From positions 1 through 54,468 of the forward strand of contig JBFLYD010000056.1 of assembly GCA_040756905.1 (NCBI GenBank): a stretch of 54,468 nt of DNA. Reading direction: 5' to 3'. The translations under genes and the position numbers were made by a program. A model generated the notes under the pieces. The model saw only the letters and a program-made list of their open reading frames with translations. It made no database searches and was not told the DNA's origin. Below, in pieces: positions 35,767 through 44,428 of this stretch (position 1 is its first letter; the number at the start of each line of letters is the position of its first letter). The DNA comes from Acidobacteriota bacterium. GTDB lineage: Bacteria; Acidobacteriota; Aminicenantia; JBFLYD01.

Positions 35767-36066
35767 GCAAAATTTTTGAATCTGTCCCGAATTTGAGGCT
35801 AAAAAAATATGAAATATGTTAGTATTAAAGAAATTAAATTGGTAGATTTTTCAACAAGAGTATCTATCAATGAAGAAAAATATAATCAAAGTAATAAGTC
35901 CAAGGATAAGAAAGTACTGTGTATGTCCTTCATGTGTAATGAAGTAAAGATTTCACAAAAAAAGAGCATACAAAAAGAGTAAAAGATATAAATTTAGAAA
36001 GGGATGTTTTTCTTAAAGTCAGGGTTTCCTATGTTAAATGTTTTAATCCTTAAAATCTCTACATTT
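35767..36066. other. Intergenic region before the division operon
   Basis: Nothing is firmly supported. A plus-strand frame of 25 codons (35870-35947) contains a CVCPSC motif but lacks a clear ribosome binding site, so it is not called. The rest is AT-rich. Confidence 0.4.
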
Positions 36067-37071
36067 TTATTTCTTAAAAGGAAGAAATATTACCTGGCCT
36101 CCTGTTCCTTCATCATCATCTGAGATATCGGATTTGTCTATTTCAAATTCTGTTGAATGAGTCCACCAGTTATTCTTAGCATAGATTGAGGATGGAGATT
36201 GATTAAGGAGATCATACTTTCTGTTATTTCTTATTATATTTTCTCCTGGACTTCCCCTTCCTCCACCTCCTAAGTCTGCATTGCAGGGAAACATTGCAAT
36301 CCTTATTCCATAATCATCATTATTTTCAATTGTATTATTGGAAATTAAAGGAGAAGAGATAACATTTCCTACTGCCATGGAAATATCTATTCCTAATCGG
36401 CAATCTCGAATAGTATTATTTCTTATTATTGGAGAAGAACCGATGATACTTAAAGCATAACCTGATGAAAATATTAAGTTATTTTCTATAACAATCTCGT
36501 CAGATACGTTAATGCTTATCCCTCCTCCTACTTTATTCGATCCTGAGATTTGATTATTTGAAATCGACCCACTTGAACCTTCTAAAAAAATTGCTCTGTG
36601 GTCAGGATACTTAAATCTATTGTTTGAAATTCTTATATTTTTAACACCGCCTCCTTTGATTGCTGGATCTAAAACTGTTCCTGACCATTGAGACATTATC
36701 GTAAACCCTGATATCTCACATCCAGAGCTAAGTGTTATAAGTCCATACTTTGATCTTTCAATTGTTGTTGTCTCAGAGCCAGCTCCCTGTAGCTTCATCC
36801 CTTCTTTTAGATAAAGCTCTGGCTCTCTGTAATGGCCTTGTTTTACAATTATGAGTGTATTTTGTGTTCCCTTTGTTACAGCTTTTACGATGGATGTGTA
36901 AGGGTAGGTAATTGTTCCATCCTCTATTCCTGTTTTGTTGTTTATATCAACATAGATTGTTAGAGTTACAGGGTTGTTTTCATCAGGAGAGGTAGGAGAT
37001 TTACAGGATGAAATATTAATTGTTAAAAAAATTGAAATTAATATTACAAATAGTCTTTTCATTTTATTCAC
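36067..37071 (-). CDS. Beta-helix lipoprotein (DUF1565-like)
   Basis: 334 aa. A lipoprotein signal peptide ends in the lipobox ISSC at about residue 23. The start of the mature part, YVDINNKTGIEDGTITYPY, followed by SIVKAVTKG, matches DUF1565-type domains. The rest is a right-handed parallel beta-helix with repeated NN/IxxN turns (ISNNRF, ISNNQI, IENNLI, IRNNTI, ISNNTI), as in surface polysaccharide-binding or -cleaving proteins. No lyase active site can be named. It follows the GH99-like gene with 3 bp between, so both may act on the same glycan. Confidence 0.75.
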   Translation of the reverse strand: MNKMKRLFVILISIFLTINISSCKSPTSPDENNPVTLTIYVDINNKTGIEDGTITYPYTSIVKAVTKGTQNTLIIVKQGHYREPELYLKEGMKLQGAGSETTTIERSKYGLITLSSGCEISGFTIMSQWSGTVLDPAIKGGGVKNIRISNNRFKYPDHRAIFLEGSSGSISNNQISGSNKVGGGISINVSDEIVIENNLIFSSGYALSIIGSSPIIRNNTIRDCRLGIDISMAVGNVISSPLISNNTIENNDDYGIRIAMFPCNADLGGGGRGSPGENIIRNNRKYDLLNQSPSSIYAKNNWWTHSTEFEIDKSDISDDDEGTGGQVIFLPFKK

Positions 37072-37074
37072 TCC

Positions 37075-38206
37075 TTAAAAAAATATTTCTTTTATTACAT
37101 TTAAGAAATCCCATCCCCAGTTGTATATATATGGCTCTCCAGGTGTTGAGCAGGCTTCAACTGAGGTTGTTTCATACCATTCATTGAATGATGTAGTAGA
37201 GACATAAGGATTTCCCCTTGATGAAATGGAGTTTTTTATTCTCTGGGCAAAGTAGGAGAAGTCAGATTTAGAGAAAGAGTAAAATTCCCCATTCCATGGT
37301 CTTCCAGAGATATGATCATCATCATATTCTGCTTCCAACGGCCATACAAACCAGACTCCTAAGTCAGAAGCTTGATATTGCCAATATTCATAAACAGGTA
37401 TTGCAATGTCAGCTACATCTCTCACATTAGCTCCGTCAGAATAATAAGTAGGATCCAACCCAACTCCATAACAGCTTATAGCATCAAATTTCTCTATCCT
37501 TCTTGGGCGAAATAGTTTAGTATTGAATATCTCATCTCCTATAAAAAAGATATTTCCTCCTGCATGATCTCTTACAGTTTGAAGCGCTACCCACCAAGGA
37601 CCAGAAGTAATTCTCGAAAGATACCAGAATATAACAGGACTATAATCCATCTTAAAATATCCAAGATGACCGAAATATTTCTCCCTGATATGGTCTATAT
37701 CTGATATGAATTGGTTGTATACTCTGGAATCGTTAAAATTATAAGCTTCTTCAGGTATGGTTATTCCAAACTTTCTATTCATCCTTATAGCCTGATCATA
37801 GAACATATAGAACATAACATAAGCCTTCTGCCACCATGCAGGTAAAAATCCATTATCTATATCATACTCTGTCTCTGTGTATCCAGTATCAGAAGGATTA
37901 GGTCCTGTCCATTCTAATGAGAAAACATCTATTCCTCCTATTGCTGCTTGATCTAAATGCTGAGAAGCTACTGAAGGGTTAGATGTGTCATAGGCACCAA
38001 TCATGGGCATTGCTCTAACTGTTTGACCAAGCTGGAAATTCCATGTTCTATACCACGGATAGTAATGAGCGCTAACTGTTATACCACTTTGTGCTCGAAG
38101 AGAATCTCTTTTTTAATTCTCCAATTGAATTAAGGAGAAGAAAAGTTAAGATGATAGAAAGAATGATAACAAAAGACAACTTCTTCATTTTAGCTTTATT
38201 TTTCAT
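37075..38206 (-). pseudogene. GH99-like glycosidase, frameshifted after the signal peptide
   Basis: The frame from 38010 encodes 311 aa with IGAYDTSNPSVASQHLDQAA, FSLEWTGP and later FDAISCYG and TTSFNEWYETTSVE, the pattern of GH99-like glycosidases (endo-mannosidase type). The real start is upstream: an AAGGAGGGA and ATG at 38206 encode a membrane or signal sequence (KKLSFVIILSIILTFLLLN). The two parts are in different frames. Removing one base of the T6 run at 38109-38114 joins them into one protein, restoring SAHYYPWYRTW, the expected domain start. It may be a true mutation, a phase-variable tract or a sequencing error. Confidence 0.65.
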
Positions 38207-38397
38207 CTTCCCTCCTTATTATATCCTCTTTTATTTATATTTCCATATATAATATATTTAGTGTTGCATTTTTCAACTGCAGAAAATTTTGGTTTTTTTC
38301 TTAACTTATTTTCCCTACAAATTTTGAAAATAGTTGTTATTTTTTTCTTTTTATGTAAATATATGAAATCAATTTTTATTTTAGGAGGATGATGAAA

Positions 38398-39501
38398 ATG
38401 AAAATTACTGTAAGCGTCTTAAAAGCAGATATAGGAAGTATTGGAGGACATATAACACCCGGTCAGGAATTATTTAATGAAATAAAAAATTTTGTGAAAA
38501 AAAATGGAAAAGATCTTATAATCGATAGCTATATCAGCTTCACCGGGGATGATATTGCAATATTGATGACACATAAAAGAGGGGTTGCAAACCCAGAAAT
38601 TCACAAACTTGCATGGGATGCTTTTAAAACAGGGACTGAAGTTGCAAAAAAATTGGGACTTTATGGTGCTGGACAGGATCTTTTAAAAGATGCATTCTCG
38701 GGAAATGTAAAGGGACTAGGGCCTGGTGTCGCAGAGATGGAGTTTGAAGAAAGACCTAATGAACCATTTATCTTTTTCGCAGCTGATAAAACAGATCCAG
38801 GTGCTTTTAACTTACCTTTTTACTTAGCCTTTGCCGACCCCATGTACTGCTCAGGCCTTATATTAAGTCCTCAGATGACAAATGGGTTTAAATTCACGAT
38901 AATTGATGTTGACTATATTGAAAAAGATAAAGTTATTGAATTAAACTCTCCAGAAGATTTATACAGCATTGCAGCACTTCTAAGGGATAATGAAAGATTT
39001 GCCATAGAAAGCATTCACAGCAGGTCAACCGGAGAGCCAGCTGTATCAATAAGCACAACAAGACTTCATCACATTGCAGGGAAGTATACTGGAAAAGATG
39101 ATCCGATAGCAATAGTTAGAGTCCAGGGAGCTTTCCCTGCAACAGGAGAAGTATTAGCTCCTTATGAGATTGGCCATTTTGTTGCAGGTTTTATGAGGGG
39201 AAGCCATGCAGGACCACTTATGCCATGTAAACTTGGAACAACTGTTTCTTTCTTCGATGGACCTCCTCTTGTAACTGGAGCAGCATTCTCCATGAAGGAT
39301 GGAAAACTTACAGGACCGATAGATGTTTTTGACCATCCATTCTGGGACTATGTCAGAACCCAGATATCAGAAAAGGCTGTTTCTATAAGAAAACAGGGTT
39401 TTTCAGGGCCTGCGATGCTTCCATATTCAGAGTTAGAATATGGAGGTATTGTGAATATCCTCAATTCTTTAGACAAAAGATTTCAGCTGAGAGAAAAGTA
39501 A
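38398..39501 (+). CDS. fbp: Bifunctional fructose-1,6-bisphosphate aldolase/phosphatase
   Basis: 367 aa. MKITVSVLKADIGSIGGH is the family start, with the Asp and His used in metal binding. Of three close ATGs this one fits the AGGAGG at 38383-38388 and the family length. ADKTDPGAFNLPFYLAFADP, CKLGTTVSFFDGPP and the KGLGPGVAEMEFEERP segment are conserved in FBPA/P (class V FBPase). The enzyme condenses triose phosphates and removes phosphate, making gluconeogenesis unidirectional. It is typical of archaea and deep-branching thermophilic bacteria. Confidence 0.93.
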   Translation: MKITVSVLKADIGSIGGHITPGQELFNEIKNFVKKNGKDLIIDSYISFTGDDIAILMTHKRGVANPEIHKLAWDAFKTGTEVAKKLGLYGAGQDLLKDAFSGNVKGLGPGVAEMEFEERPNEPFIFFAADKTDPGAFNLPFYLAFADPMYCSGLILSPQMTNGFKFTIIDVDYIEKDKVIELNSPEDLYSIAALLRDNERFAIESIHSRSTGEPAVSISTTRLHHIAGKYTGKDDPIAIVRVQGAFPATGEVLAPYEIGHFVAGFMRGSHAGPLMPCKLGTTVSFFDGPPLVTGAAFSMKDGKLTGPIDVFDHPFWDYVRTQISEKAVSIRKQGFSGPAMLPYSELEYGGIVNILNSLDKRFQLREK

Positions 39502-39791
39502 GCGAGCAAAGTTTCTTATTGATATATTGGGTGATCCGAAAACATTAGTTTAAATTGAGAGACCAAGCATCTTCTGAGCGACATATCGACGAGCATCTAA
39601 AAATCTGCGAAGGGAGTGAGAATAATCTCCTATATTTAAGATTTCCGAAAGAGAAATGATGAAACGAACGAGAGCGAGAGAGGATTTAAAAGATAAGAGA
39701 AGATAAGACTCTGAGAGATAGGAGATTATTTGAGCGAAGGGGATGGTTGGTCTCGTAATTCCAAAGAAAAAATTAAGCAAAGGGGACTCGA
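39502..39791. other. Intergenic region with a doubtful minus-strand frame
   Basis: A 76-codon minus-strand frame (39550-39780) ends in a basic segment HSLRRFLDARRYVAQKM that resembles the tail of a transposase. It has no complete domain or ribosome binding site. I treat it as a possible relic, not a gene. Confidence 0.35.
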
Positions 39792-41306
39792 ATGCCTATT
39801 AAAATGAAAAGACTGAAAATAGTAATAGGTGCTATATTCTTATTTATCATTTCCTGCCGTCAAAGCATAAAAAATGAAGTTGTAGAATCAGCAAGGTCAT
39901 TTCCCATAACCCTTAATCCAATTCTTGCTACAGACGAAATATCTGCAGGAATTGTGGATAAAATATTCAGTGGGTTGTTCAGGTTCGACAGAAAGGGTTT
40001 TCCAGAAATGGACTTAGCTTCCTCTTACAAACTCAATGAAAATGAATTATCAATCAACCTTAAAGAAAACATTCTCTGGCACGATGGAAAACCATTTTCA
40101 TCAGAAGATGTAATTTTTACATTTAATCTAATGAAAGACCCTGATTCTCCATTTCCATATAAGTCTGACATTGAATTTATAGACAGAATTGAACAAATAA
40201 ATAAAAACACTCTGAAGATAACTTTTAAAAATAAATTTGCACCCTATCTCACATATCTTACTTTTAAAATTCTTCCTTCCCATATCCTTAGAAAAATAAA
40301 TTCCATCGAAAAATTCGGAGAAAATCCCATCGGCACAGGTCCATATAAGTTTGAAAAGATAATTCCAGAGAATAAAATTGTATTAAGTTCTTTTTCAAAA
40401 TATTTTGGGGGTGAACCAAATATAAAAAAATACACACTCGTATTGAATACAGACTCTCTCCTAACTCCACTCAAGTTACTCAACGAAGAGATTAATTTGG
40501 GAGAAATTGAACCAGAAGTTGCTCTCTCAATTATGAACAAAACTGAATTTTTTAAAAAAATTAATTTTAATTTCTACAAAAAAAATTCTTACACATATCT
40601 TGTTTTTAATCTGGAAAAACACCCTTTGAATTTAAGAGAAATCAGAATGGCAATCGTAAAATCAATTAATCGGGATTCTCTTTTAAAAAATATTCTGAGG
40701 AATTATGGAGAGATTCCTTATTCCCATATAATCTTAAAAGACTGGAAAAATAAAAATTTAAAAAGATACAAATTTGACCCGATTAATTCAAAAAAAGAAA
40801 TCGAAAAATATGGAAAAGAAATTAAATTAACTCTTTTAACAAATTCAGAAAGCTTATTGAGAAAAAATGTATCAACTTCGATTGCAAAATGCCTGGAAGA
40901 TATTGGAATTATTGTAAAACTTGAATTTATTGAATATCGAACATTCCTTCAAAAGTTAAAAAAAGGCAACTTCGATATGGCAATCTCCTCAGTTCTCTTC
41001 GATCTTGATCCAAACATTTCCGATGTATTTCATTCAGAAGGAGTTATGAATTATTCATCTTTTAAAAGCAGAGAGCTCGATAAACTCTTGATCATGGGAA
41101 AATTTACAATTGAATTAAGTCAGAGAAAAAAAATATATGATAAAGTTCAGGAAATACTCTGGGATGAGATGCCAATCTTTCCTCTTTTTTCTCCATTCTA
41201 CATTATGGGAAGTAGTAAAAAATTGGATTTAAAAATAACCCCGGAAATTATTGGTTCAACAAACTCTTTTTCTTCATTTCTAAATTTCTGGGAGATAAAA
41301 AATTAA
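39792..41306 (+). CDS. ABC transporter solute-binding lipoprotein, family 5
   Basis: 504 aa. A lipoprotein signal (lipobox FIISC, about residue 22) is followed by an SBP_bac_5 domain (PF00496). Signatures are the start NPILATDEISAGIVDKIFSG, LKENILWHDGKPFSSEDVIF and IGTGPYKFEKI. It captures peptides or similar solutes in the periplasm. No permease or ATPase genes are adjacent. An ATG at 39804 is an alternative start. The last codons lie in the left member of a 50-bp direct repeat. Confidence 0.86.
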   Translation: MPIKMKRLKIVIGAIFLFIISCRQSIKNEVVESARSFPITLNPILATDEISAGIVDKIFSGLFRFDRKGFPEMDLASSYKLNENELSINLKENILWHDGKPFSSEDVIFTFNLMKDPDSPFPYKSDIEFIDRIEQINKNTLKITFKNKFAPYLTYLTFKILPSHILRKINSIEKFGENPIGTGPYKFEKIIPENKIVLSSFSKYFGGEPNIKKYTLVLNTDSLLTPLKLLNEEINLGEIEPEVALSIMNKTEFFKKINFNFYKKNSYTYLVFNLEKHPLNLREIRMAIVKSINRDSLLKNILRNYGEIPYSHIILKDWKNKNLKRYKFDPINSKKEIEKYGKEIKLTLLTNSESLLRKNVSTSIAKCLEDIGIIVKLEFIEYRTFLQKLKKGNFDMAISSVLFDLDPNISDVFHSEGVMNYSSFKSRELDKLLIMGKFTIELSQRKKIYDKVQEILWDEMPIFPLFSPFYIMGSSKKLDLKITPEIIGSTNSFSSFLNFWEIKN

Positions 41307-41308
41307 TA
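41259..41308 (+). repeat. 50-bp direct repeat, left copy
   Basis: Identical to 42864-42913. It covers the last codons and stop of the binding-protein gene, so this copy is likely the native one. Confidence 0.9.
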
Positions 41309-41466
41309 TTGTTTTTAGGCTTTTTCACAATCCAAGAATCGATCTAAGGTGGAACAATTTCTCTGCACTTATTATGAAAAAATATCCATTTATTTTAGAC
41401 CTGGATGAATATATTTGCAGTTTTTCTCGAAAAATAAATTTTGAAAGAAAAAAATGGAATAATTCC

Positions 41467-42639
41467 CTATACAACCATCTTATTATAAAGATTATCTATC
41501 ATCTCTTCTATTATTTCACTATCTACTGCAGAGTAAGAGAGCCGTACGCAGGGCTTATACTCAGCCATATATTGTTTTGTAAAGGCAGTACCGGGGACGC
41601 CACATATCCGTGTTTTTTCAAGCATATAATTGTAACCATCCTCTGCAATTTTTGAGAGGTCGAGCCAGAAATAGAAGGCGCCCTCTGGTTTTGAACATGA
41701 GATTTTATCTATTCTAGCAATTGTTTCATATATCATATCCCTTCTTTTCTGTAGTTCATTTCTTCTATTTTTTATTTCATCTTCAAGATCATATGCGCCC
41801 ACAAGTCCATATTGTATGAAAGTCGATATGCCTGCAGTATGGGTATATTGGGTGTTTTTTATTACTTTGTTTAATTTTTCATTCTTGGTTACAATATAAC
41901 CTACGCGGCCGCCAGTCAGGGCGAATGTCTTTGAAAAAGTATAGACAGTTGCAATGGAATTTTCATAGTCCTTTGCTTCAGGTAGGGACGCAATGCTTAT
42001 ATGTTCTTTGTCATCAAATACAATATGTTCATATGCCTCGTCTGAGATAATAAATGTATTATTCTTTTTACACAATTCAAGGATTTTTCTCAGTTCGTCT
42101 TCTGAGAATACCTTTCCTGTAGGGTTATGGGGACTATTGAGATATAAAAACCTGCTTTTTGCTAAGGCATTTTCTGTCCTTTCCCAGTTAATAGACATAT
42201 CTTTGTTAAAAGGGATCTCATTTATATTTTGATGGGAATATTGATTGAAATCCTCTACAACAACACTCCATACAGGCGAGAAGGAAGCACATTCTCTACC
42301 ATAAAAAAGGTGGAATAAAATGTTGAGTGCCTCCTGGCCTCCTGCTGTTACAATTATATTATCAGTAATCAGACCATTTATTTTGTTATATTTTTTTAAT
42401 TTCTCAAGGATGTGCTGTTTTAGGGGCGGCTCACCAGCACTTTTTGGATATTTTGTTTTTCCCTCATCAAGCGCTTTTTTAATATTGTTTATTATCTGTT
42501 GGGGTGTGTTCAGGTTTATCTCTCCTCTATAAAAATGGAAAACGTCATTTCTCCCCTTCATCGCCTCACTTATTGCAACTATCGGGGATATCTCTATTTT
42601 AAGCAAATCCTGATTGAAATATTCTTTATCCTCTTCCAT
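41467..42639 (-). CDS. PLP-dependent aminotransferase, class I/II
   Basis: 390 aa, fold type I. NSPHNPTGKVFSEDEL, DEAYEHIVFDD (PLP-binding Asp and Tyr) and the Schiff-base lysine in FSKTFALTGGRVGYIV are intact, and the C-terminal VRLSYSA carries the carboxylate-binding Arg. It transfers an amino group between an amino acid and a 2-oxo acid. Aspartate- or aromatic-type cannot be decided. The gene lies on a segment between two 50-bp direct repeats and runs opposite to its neighbours, suggesting it was inserted as a unit. Confidence 0.88.
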   Translation of the reverse strand: MEEDKEYFNQDLLKIEISPIVAISEAMKGRNDVFHFYRGEINLNTPQQIINNIKKALDEGKTKYPKSAGEPPLKQHILEKLKKYNKINGLITDNIIVTAGGQEALNILFHLFYGRECASFSPVWSVVVEDFNQYSHQNINEIPFNKDMSINWERTENALAKSRFLYLNSPHNPTGKVFSEDELRKILELCKKNNTFIISDEAYEHIVFDDKEHISIASLPEAKDYENSIATVYTFSKTFALTGGRVGYIVTKNEKLNKVIKNTQYTHTAGISTFIQYGLVGAYDLEDEIKNRRNELQKRRDMIYETIARIDKISCSKPEGAFYFWLDLSKIAEDGYNYMLEKTRICGVPGTAFTKQYMAEYKPCVRLSYSAVDSEIIEEMIDNLYNKMVV

Positions 42640-42837
42640 CTAAACACCTTTATGGCATCGAGGGTCGGATTTAATTACAGAATTAATTTTATCCATCTTT
42701 CTCTATCCTAGCGGAACAATAGGGTCTATTTTTTATCACCATTTTCATAGAATGTCAAATTTTCAAATTGCCTCACAGCACGTCCGTATTATATGTTCTC
42801 GTGCTTGCAATACTTCCCACCAAATGGAGGGCTTCTT

Positions 42838-42863
42838 ATGACAACGTGCCCTAAATGTAGGTC
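42838..42863 (+). pseudogene. First codons of a truncated zinc-ribbon gene
   Basis: A GGAGG seven bases before the ATG opens a frame reading MTTCPKCRS that is cut after about nine codons by the right 50-bp repeat. A C-x2-C start is usual for small zinc-ribbon proteins and the InsA type of IS1. The rest is absent, so the inserted segment seems to end inside a gene. Confidence 0.35.
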
Positions 42864-42913
42864 ACAAACTCTTTTTCTTCATTTCTAAATTTCTGGGAGA
42901 TAAAAAATTAATA
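42864..42913 (+). repeat. 50-bp direct repeat, right copy
   Basis: An exact copy of 41259-41308, offset by 1605 bp. Between the copies lie the aminotransferase gene and the truncated zinc-ribbon start. After the repeat the sequences remain weakly similar for about 30 bp. Confidence 0.9.
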
Positions 42914-42961
42914 GTGCTAATTTTACTTTTAAGCTTTTTCTGTCACGATGTTAAAAATTAC

Positions 42962-42990
42962 TTGAATTTTAATTTAATAATTATTAATAT
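42962..42990 (+). promoter_or_regulatory. Sigma-70 promoter of the sigma-54 activator gene
   Basis: TTGAAT (42962-42967), 17 bp, TAATAT (42985-42990). The start codon follows after about 27 bases, with GGAGGTGAGG between. Confidence 0.55.
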
Positions 42991-43017
42991 ACTAAAAAGG
43001 TAAATTGGAGGTGAGGG

Positions 43018-43992
43018 GTGAGTAAGGAAAAAGAAATATTTAAATCCAAAGAAAAAATAAAATCAGCAGAATACACATTTGAAGATATCGTTGGATATGA
43101 TGATATAAAGGCGAAAGCTCAATTTCTCTCAAAAGCGGATGTAGATATTCTCCTCCAGGGTGAAACAGGTGTAGGAAAAGAAATGTTTGCAGAAGCAATT
43201 CACAATGAAAGTAAAAGGAAAGAGAAAAGATTTGTAGTAGTTGACTGTACATCAATTCCAGAGAAACTATTCGAATCAGAACTCTTCGGACATAAAAAAG
43301 GCTCATTCACAGATGCTCATGAAGATAAAGAAGGAAAAATTGAATATGCAGATGGAGGAACTATATTTTTAGATGAAATCTCTGAACTTCCTTTAGAATC
43401 CCAGGCAAAACTTCTAAGAGTTCTGGAGACAAAGAGATTCTCAAGAGTTGGAGAAAATAAAGAAAGAAAATTCAATGGGAGGTTTATTCTCTCAACAAAC
43501 AAAAACTTAGATAAATTAAGAAAAGAAGGAAAATTCAGAGAAGACCTTCTCTTCCGAATAAACTCCTTCTTTTTTTATATACCTCCCCTAAGGGAGAAGA
43601 AAAAAGAGATTCCTAAAATAGTAGATTACTACTGGATGAAATTAAATGAAGAGAGAAATACAACCATTGATCCACCCTCCAAACATGAAGTATCTCAAAT
43701 CTTAAAATACAACTTCCCAGGAAATGTAAGAGAACTTAAAAATTTCTTAAGCAGAGTCCATTTATATTCTTCATTAGAAAAAAATTACAAAAAAAGAAAA
43801 GAGATTCTTCAAAAAGAGATAAAGATTCTTCTCAGAGAAGAGAAAATAAAATCCTTAGATGAAATAATAGAGGAACATATTCGATATGTCCTTAATAGAA
43901 CAAATAGTATCAGAGAAGCAGCAAGGGTTCTTGGGATAAGCAGGATGACCCTTTATAGAAAAATAAAGAGATTTCACATAGATATCCTCTAA
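43018..43992 (+). CDS. Sigma-54-dependent transcription activator without sensor domain
   Basis: 324 aa, GTG start with GGAGGTGAGG upstream. Only about 20 residues precede the AAA+ domain, as in PspF, so activity must be controlled by a separate protein or by its level. Walker A is GETGVGKE (48-55) and Walker B GGTIFLDE (113-120). The sigma-54-contacting loop reads GSFTDA (95-100) in place of GAFTGA. The C-terminus has a Fis-type helix-turn-helix (SIREAARVLGISRMTLYRKI, about 296-315). A sigma-54 promoter with three upstream palindromes follows directly, the probable target. Confidence 0.92.
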   Translation: MSKEKEIFKSKEKIKSAEYTFEDIVGYDDIKAKAQFLSKADVDILLQGETGVGKEMFAEAIHNESKRKEKRFVVVDCTSIPEKLFESELFGHKKGSFTDAHEDKEGKIEYADGGTIFLDEISELPLESQAKLLRVLETKRFSRVGENKERKFNGRFILSTNKNLDKLRKEGKFREDLLFRINSFFFYIPPLREKKKEIPKIVDYYWMKLNEERNTTIDPPSKHEVSQILKYNFPGNVRELKNFLSRVHLYSSLEKNYKKRKEILQKEIKILLREEKIKSLDEIIEEHIRYVLNRTNSIREAARVLGISRMTLYRKIKRFHIDIL

Positions 43993-44026
43993 TATTTTAT
44001 AGAATAAATAAAAACATTTAAAAATA

Positions 44027-44043
44027 TGTAACATTTTGTTAAT
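44027..44043. promoter_or_regulatory. Enhancer-like palindrome 1
   Basis: TGTAACA-TTT-TGTTAAT, five of seven arm positions being complementary (5+5). It is 71 bp before the second site and about 210 bp before the -24 element, a usual enhancer distance for sigma-54 activators. Confidence 0.6.
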
Positions 44044-44097
44044 TTAATTGCTCTAAAGAACCTTTTAAATAAAGGATTTAAACTTAATATAAATAAG

Positions 44098-44114
44098 TGT
44101 CACATTTTGTTACA
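44098..44114. promoter_or_regulatory. Enhancer-like palindrome 2
   Basis: TGTCACA-TTT-TGTTACA, the best of the three sites: six of seven positions are complementary. Candidate binding site of the Fis-type domain of the neighbouring activator. Confidence 0.65.
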
Positions 44115-44167
44115 AATTTCCAGCTAAGAAGGCTCGTGAATAAAAGATTTATTATCTTCTCAAAATA

Positions 44168-44184
44168 TGTATTAAAATGTTACA
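44168..44184. promoter_or_regulatory. Enhancer-like palindrome 3
   Basis: TGTATTA-AAA-TGTTACA. The right arm equals that of site 2, the left is degenerate. It is 70 bp after site 2, so the three sites are nearly equally spaced. Confidence 0.5.
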
Positions 44185-44235
44185 ATTTTCGATTTTTAAA
44201 AAATTCTAAGTTATTGATAAATCTAACAAATCAAT

Positions 44236-44252
44236 TTGGCATATAATTTGCT
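44236..44252 (+). promoter_or_regulatory. Sigma-54 (-24/-12) promoter
   Basis: TTGGCATATAATTTGCT has GG (44238-44239) and GC (44250-44251) separated by exactly 10 bases, matching TGGCA(C/T)-N5-TTGCW. Transcription would start near 44263, just before the ribosome binding site of the first small ORF. Its position next to a sigma-54 activator gene supports it strongly. Confidence 0.85.
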
Positions 44253-44272
44253 TATTTTTAATTGAGGAAAAA

Positions 44273-44428
44273 ATGATTATATTAATTGAGGAAGTAAATA
44301 AATTGTTTGAATCACAAATACCATGTGATTGTCTTTATCGTTCTTGCTCATACTCCATTCAAGAAACATATTTTACAGATGTTTTGGCTCAAGTCATGAA
44401 TTTATATTTGGATCTTTATCTAAAATGA
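44273..44428 (+). CDS. Small 51-aa protein, first gene of the sigma-54 operon
   Basis: 51 codons from an ATG preceded by GAGGAAAAA and only about 10 bases after the predicted transcription start. The product has a CDCLYRSC cluster (Cys18, 20, 25) and no signal peptide. Its stop overlaps the next start as ATGA, a sign of translational coupling. It is not recognised. It could be a leader peptide or a small partner of the activator. Confidence 0.5.
   Translation: MIILIEEVNKLFESQIPCDCLYRSCSYSIQETYFTDVLAQVMNLYLDLYLK

Noticed and set aside
35870-35947. 25-codon frame with CVCPSC upstream of the division operon
   Set aside because: No ribosome binding site and too short to support without conservation.
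39550-39780. 76-aa minus-strand frame with a transposase-like basic tail
   Set aside because: No complete domain, no terminal repeats and no ribosome binding site; at best a relic.
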